Source of the DNA: Candidatus Cloacimonadota bacterium
GTDB lineage: Bacteria > Cloacimonadota > Cloacimonadia > Cloacimonadales > Cloacimonadaceae
Assembly (NCBI GenBank): GCA_028681035.1
Contig: JAQUJJ010000005.1
Span: 1-55,185 of the forward strand
DNA length: 55,185 nucleotides
Direction: 5' to 3'
The notes below the pieces were generated by a model that did not search any database, was not told the DNA's origin, and saw only the letters and a program-made list of their open reading frames with translations. Of this stretch, positions 52,514-55,185 are shown in pieces (the stretch's first letter is position 1; each line of letters begins with the position of its first letter). The position numbers and the translations under genes were made by a program.

Positions 52514-54919
52514 ATGAAAATACGTTTTCTAATACTCGCTGTCTTAATTGTAGTGTGCAACCTTGCTTTCGCAGTTGACCCTTGGGGAACACCCACAGTG
52601 TTAACCGGTAGTGAAACTGTAATGGCACAGGTTAGTATCAATTCTGTTCCTGCCGTAAGCGGAGATGTTCTTGCTGCTTTTGTAACCGTTGGTGCGGTTG
52701 AACAGCTCCGAGGCAAAGGTTCAATAATGGTTAACGGTGGGGTTGCCGGATGCTTAGTCCAAATCTATACCGAGAGCAATGGAGAACAGATCGTATTCAA
52801 GGTTTGGGACGAAAGTGCGCAAGCAATTGTTCCTGTAACGCAGACGCTTACCTCGGAAGTGGGAGGCATAGTTGGGGAATACCCCAATAACCTGTATCAG
52901 ATAAACGCTGGAACAGGTACGCAGACAGTTGCTACGCCTAGTTTCACGCCAGCAGCGGGAACTTACACCGCCGCCCAAAGCGTAACCATTGCTTGCAGTA
53001 CCGCTGGAGCACAGATACGTTATACCACCAATGGAAGCGATCCCACAGAGACCTCCACCTTGTATAGCACGGCTATCAATGTTGCAGCTACTACAACTCT
53101 GAAAGCCAAAGCCTTCCTTACAGGCTGGACAGCAAGTGCCGTTGCAACTGCTGTTTATACTATTGGCGGAGGGATGGTTACAGACCCTTGGGGAACGCCA
53201 GCCATTTTAACAGGTAGTGAAACGGTTATGGCACAGGTAAGTATAAATTCTGTCCCTGCTGTTGCGGGAGATGTTCTTGCTGCTTTTGTAACCGTTGGTG
53301 CAGTTGAACAGCTACGCGGTAAGCAAGCAATATTAGTAACTGGCGGTGTTGCAGGATGCTTAATCCAGATTTATACGGAAAGCAATGGAGAACAGATTGC
53401 ATTCAAGGTTTGGGATTACAGTGCGCAAGCAATTGTCCCTGTTACACAAACGCTAAGCTCGGAAGTGGGAGGCATAGTTGGGGAATACCCTAATAACCTG
53501 TATCAGATAAACGCTGGAACAGGTACGCAGACAGACCCTTGGGGAACACCAACAATCCTAACCGGTAGCGAAACCGTAATGGCACAGGTAAGTATAAATT
53601 CTGTCCCTGCCGTTACCGGTGACATCATTGCAGCTTTTGTAACCGTTGGAACTGAAGAACAGCTTCGCGGTAAGGAAGCAATATTGGTAACTGGTGGTAT
53701 TGCTGGATGCTTGCTCCATATCTATACAGAAACTAATGGTGAGCAGATTGTCTTCAAGGTTTGGGACTATAGTGCACAGCTTATTGTTCCTGTAACGCAA
53801 ACGCTAAACTCGGAAGTGGGAGGCATTATCGGAAATTATCCTGATAACCTCTATCCCATTAATGCCGGTACGGGTGCGCAAGCTGTTGCCCTGCCTACCT
53901 TCACACCTGGAGCTGGAACCTATTCCACCTCACAGAATGTAGCGCTTAGCTGTGCTACACCAAGTGCACAGATACGCTATACCACAAATGGAGCCGATCC
54001 TACCGCTACTTCCACCTTGTATAGTGCTGCTATAAACGTTGCTACAACCACAACCCTGAAAGCCAAAGCATTTCTTGCTGGCTGGACACCCAGTGCGGTA
54101 GCTACAGCGATATACACGATAACCGGAACAGTAGCCACACCTGCCTTCACACCAGCAGCAGGAACCTATACAAGCGCACGGAATGTAAGCATATCTTGTG
54201 CTACAGCAGGAGCACAGATTCGCTATACCACAAATGGAGCCGATCCTACCGCTACTTCCACCTTGTATAGTGCTGCTATAAACGTTGCTACAACCACAAC
54301 CCTGAAAGCCAAAGCATTTCTTGCTGGCTGGACACCTAGTGCGGTAACTACAGCGATATACACGATAAATGGAACAGTAGCCACGCCTACATTTAATCCT
54401 GAGCCTGGGCAGTATCAAAACTATGTGGATGTAACCCTTAGTTGTATCACAGTGGGAGCGCAGATTCGCTATACTCTGGATGCGTCAGAACCTAGCGAAA
54501 CATCATCACTGTATTCTCAGCCTATACACATTAATCTAACTACATTGATTCGTGCCAGAGCTTTTCTTGCCGGCTGGACACCAAGCTCTTTCTCAGAAGG
54601 GATGTACGACATTCCTGTAGCAAATCCTGAAGTTGACGTAACATCGGTAATTACAGGAATTAGTAATGTGTATCCCAATCCTTTCTCTACTTCAACAACC
54701 ATTCAGCTAGGAATTAAAGAAGCCAATCAGGCGTATCAAGTTAAAATCTACAACATCAAAGGTGAATGCGTTTACCGCACCGAAGGTAACGCCAAAGGTA
54801 GCTTTGAGTTAAACTGGAATGGATACAGCAGCGATGGGAAGAGGCTTCCCTCGGGGATATATCTGATTTCTTTTAATTCTGGTGAGATCAGACAAATCAG
54901 AAAAATAGTAATGCAATAA
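52514..54919 (+). CDS. Secreted protein with three DPWGTP modules, four chitobiase-C-terminal-like repeats and sorting tail
   Basis: An 801-aa protein. Signal peptide to about residue 20. Module 1 starts at D22; CHB_HEX_C-like repeat 1 is about 140-218. Module 2 starts at D224 and module 3 at D341. CHB_HEX repeats 2-4 (about 457-700) have the pattern IRYTTNGxDP and TLKAKAFLxGW every 82 residues. The sorting tail (about 718-801; VYPNPFSTSTTIQLG) closes it. No catalytic motif is seen; binding or stalk function is likely. Repeats 2 and 3 are nearly identical at the DNA level. AGAGG lies before the ATG. Confidence 0.78.
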   Translation: MKIRFLILAVLIVVCNLAFAVDPWGTPTVLTGSETVMAQVSINSVPAVSGDVLAAFVTVGAVEQLRGKGSIMVNGGVAGCLVQIYTESNGEQIVFKVWDESAQAIVPVTQTLTSEVGGIVGEYPNNLYQINAGTGTQTVATPSFTPAAGTYTAAQSVTIACSTAGAQIRYTTNGSDPTETSTLYSTAINVAATTTLKAKAFLTGWTASAVATAVYTIGGGMVTDPWGTPAILTGSETVMAQVSINSVPAVAGDVLAAFVTVGAVEQLRGKQAILVTGGVAGCLIQIYTESNGEQIAFKVWDYSAQAIVPVTQTLSSEVGGIVGEYPNNLYQINAGTGTQTDPWGTPTILTGSETVMAQVSINSVPAVTGDIIAAFVTVGTEEQLRGKEAILVTGGIAGCLLHIYTETNGEQIVFKVWDYSAQLIVPVTQTLNSEVGGIIGNYPDNLYPINAGTGAQAVALPTFTPGAGTYSTSQNVALSCATPSAQIRYTTNGADPTATSTLYSAAINVATTTTLKAKAFLAGWTPSAVATAIYTITGTVATPAFTPAAGTYTSARNVSISCATAGAQIRYTTNGADPTATSTLYSAAINVATTTTLKAKAFLAGWTPSAVTTAIYTINGTVATPTFNPEPGQYQNYVDVTLSCITVGAQIRYTLDASEPSETSSLYSQPIHINLTTLIRARAFLAGWTPSSFSEGMYDIPVANPEVDVTSVITGISNVYPNPFSTSTTIQLGIKEANQAYQVKIYNIKGECVYRTEGNAKGSFELNWNGYSSDGKRLPSGIYLISFNSGEIRQIRKIVMQ
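53975..54391 (+). repeat. Near-identical ~170-bp direct repeats inside the 801-aa gene
   Basis: Bases 53975-54145 and 54221-54391, offset by 246 bases (82 codons), differ at only a few positions, including silent sites. This is a recent internal duplication or conversion tract within the CHB_HEX array. Confidence 0.8.
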
Positions 54920-54928
54920 GCTTCTTGT

Positions 54929-54970
54929 CAAGCAGGGCTTTGTTTGTTAATCCAAGCAAAGCTCTGCTTG
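54929..54970 (+). terminator. Putative terminator hairpin of the secreted-protein cluster
   Basis: CAAGCAGGGCTTTG and CAAAGCTCTGCTTG pair over 14 bp with one G-T, with a 14-base loop. No clear U-run follows, so termination is uncertain. Confidence 0.4.
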
Positions 54971-54973
54971 TGT

Positions 54974-55040
54974 ATTGTAGAGCAGCATTCCAATGCTGTT
55001 ATGCTTGGTATTCAGCAGTGAAGGAATGCTATTCTACAAT
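54974..55040. repeat. Inverted repeat after the cluster
   Basis: ATTGTAGAGCAGCATTCC (54974-54991) and GGAATGCTATTCTACAAT (55023-55040) pair at 16 of 18 positions. It lies between the putative terminator and element C copy 3. Confidence 0.6.
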
Positions 55041-55057
55041 GCTTATTCTCATAAAAG

Positions 55058-55185
55058 TCGGCTCAAATTCATTTATGGTGGGTAAGATAAATTGAGCTTC
55101 AAAAATACAAGACTGTAGTCCCGACGGGACGATAGGTATTAGCGACGGGTTTTAACCCGGCGAAGATAGAACAAAACCACGTTTT
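55058..55185 (-). repeat. Multi-hairpin element C, copy 3 (partial, inverted)
   Basis: Inverted match to the right end of the other copies: ATTTATGGTGGGTAAGATAA, GTCCCGACGGGAC and CGACGGGTTTTAACCCGGCG. It is cut by the window end. Confidence 0.8.

Noticed and set aside
53930..54418. 162-aa minus-strand frame rich in Cys, Ser and Tyr repeats
   Set aside because: It is the antisense of the CHB_HEX repeat array of the 801-aa gene.

Overview
The window is about 55 kb of a moderately AT-rich bacterial chromosome with short gaps, tightly packed cistrons (ATGA and TAATG overlaps) and several TTG/GTG starts. The secreted proteins carry type IX secretion (T9SS)-style C-terminal sorting tails with a YPNPF motif. 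There are PorV/PorQ-like barrels, C10 (streptopain-type) cysteine peptidases, a TonB/ExbBD set, and repeated 'GWN' and 'DPWGTP' modules. Together these point to the FCB group, most likely Cloacimonadota (a 'Candidatus Cloacimonas'-like organism). That assignment is inference from protein families; no rRNA or other marker is in the window.

Layout. 0.4-3.0 kb: thioredoxin-fold lipoprotein-like or periplasmic protein, hotdog thioesterase and ComEA-like HhH protein. 3.1-4.4 kb: TPR-like protein, a 58-aa Cys-rich protein and rsmD, coupled by TAATG overlaps and closed by a terminator shared with a convergent outer-membrane protein gene (4.5-5.7 kb). 6.5-13.0 kb: mtnA, a methylthioadenosine/SAH deaminase, smpB and a two-gene xanthine dehydrogenase. 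13.1-14.3 kb: a RAYT (REP-associated tyrosine transposase) between two direct copies of a four-hairpin REP-like module. 14.4-22.3 kb: PTS IIA-like protein, outer-membrane protein, glyS, pta, aminotransferase, small membrane protein, PfkB kinase and purM.

22.5-34.2 kb: a probable envelope transport and secretion operon (TonB-dependent receptor, ExbB, two ExbD, TonB, a 1039-aa secreted protein, a PorV-like barrel and a T9SS-tailed protein), closed by a strong terminator. 34.8-36.1 kb: a divergent flavoprotein. 36.6-54.9 kb: a Nif3-like gene, then six large secreted proteins built by shuffling a few modules (C10 peptidase, jelly-roll/cleaved-adhesin, GWN repeats, DPWGTP module, chitobiase-C-terminal-like repeats, sorting tail). 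Several share near-identical DNA, so this is an actively recombining secretome locus.

The large intergenic regions are dominated by structured repeats. One type is a composite of two related palindromes (called A and B here) found at five places. Two copies are joined to a 35-39-bp-arm hairpin whose 13-bp core is inverted between copies. A second type is a roughly 450-bp multi-hairpin element (C), one copy of which holds a 242-bp insertion with 15-bp terminal inverted repeats. The third is the RAYT-associated REP module. I saw no rRNA, tRNA, CRISPR array, prophage or classical insertion sequence. Apart from catalogued families, the least explained features are the A/B palindromes, the core-inverted hairpins and the small Cys-rich gene before rsmD.
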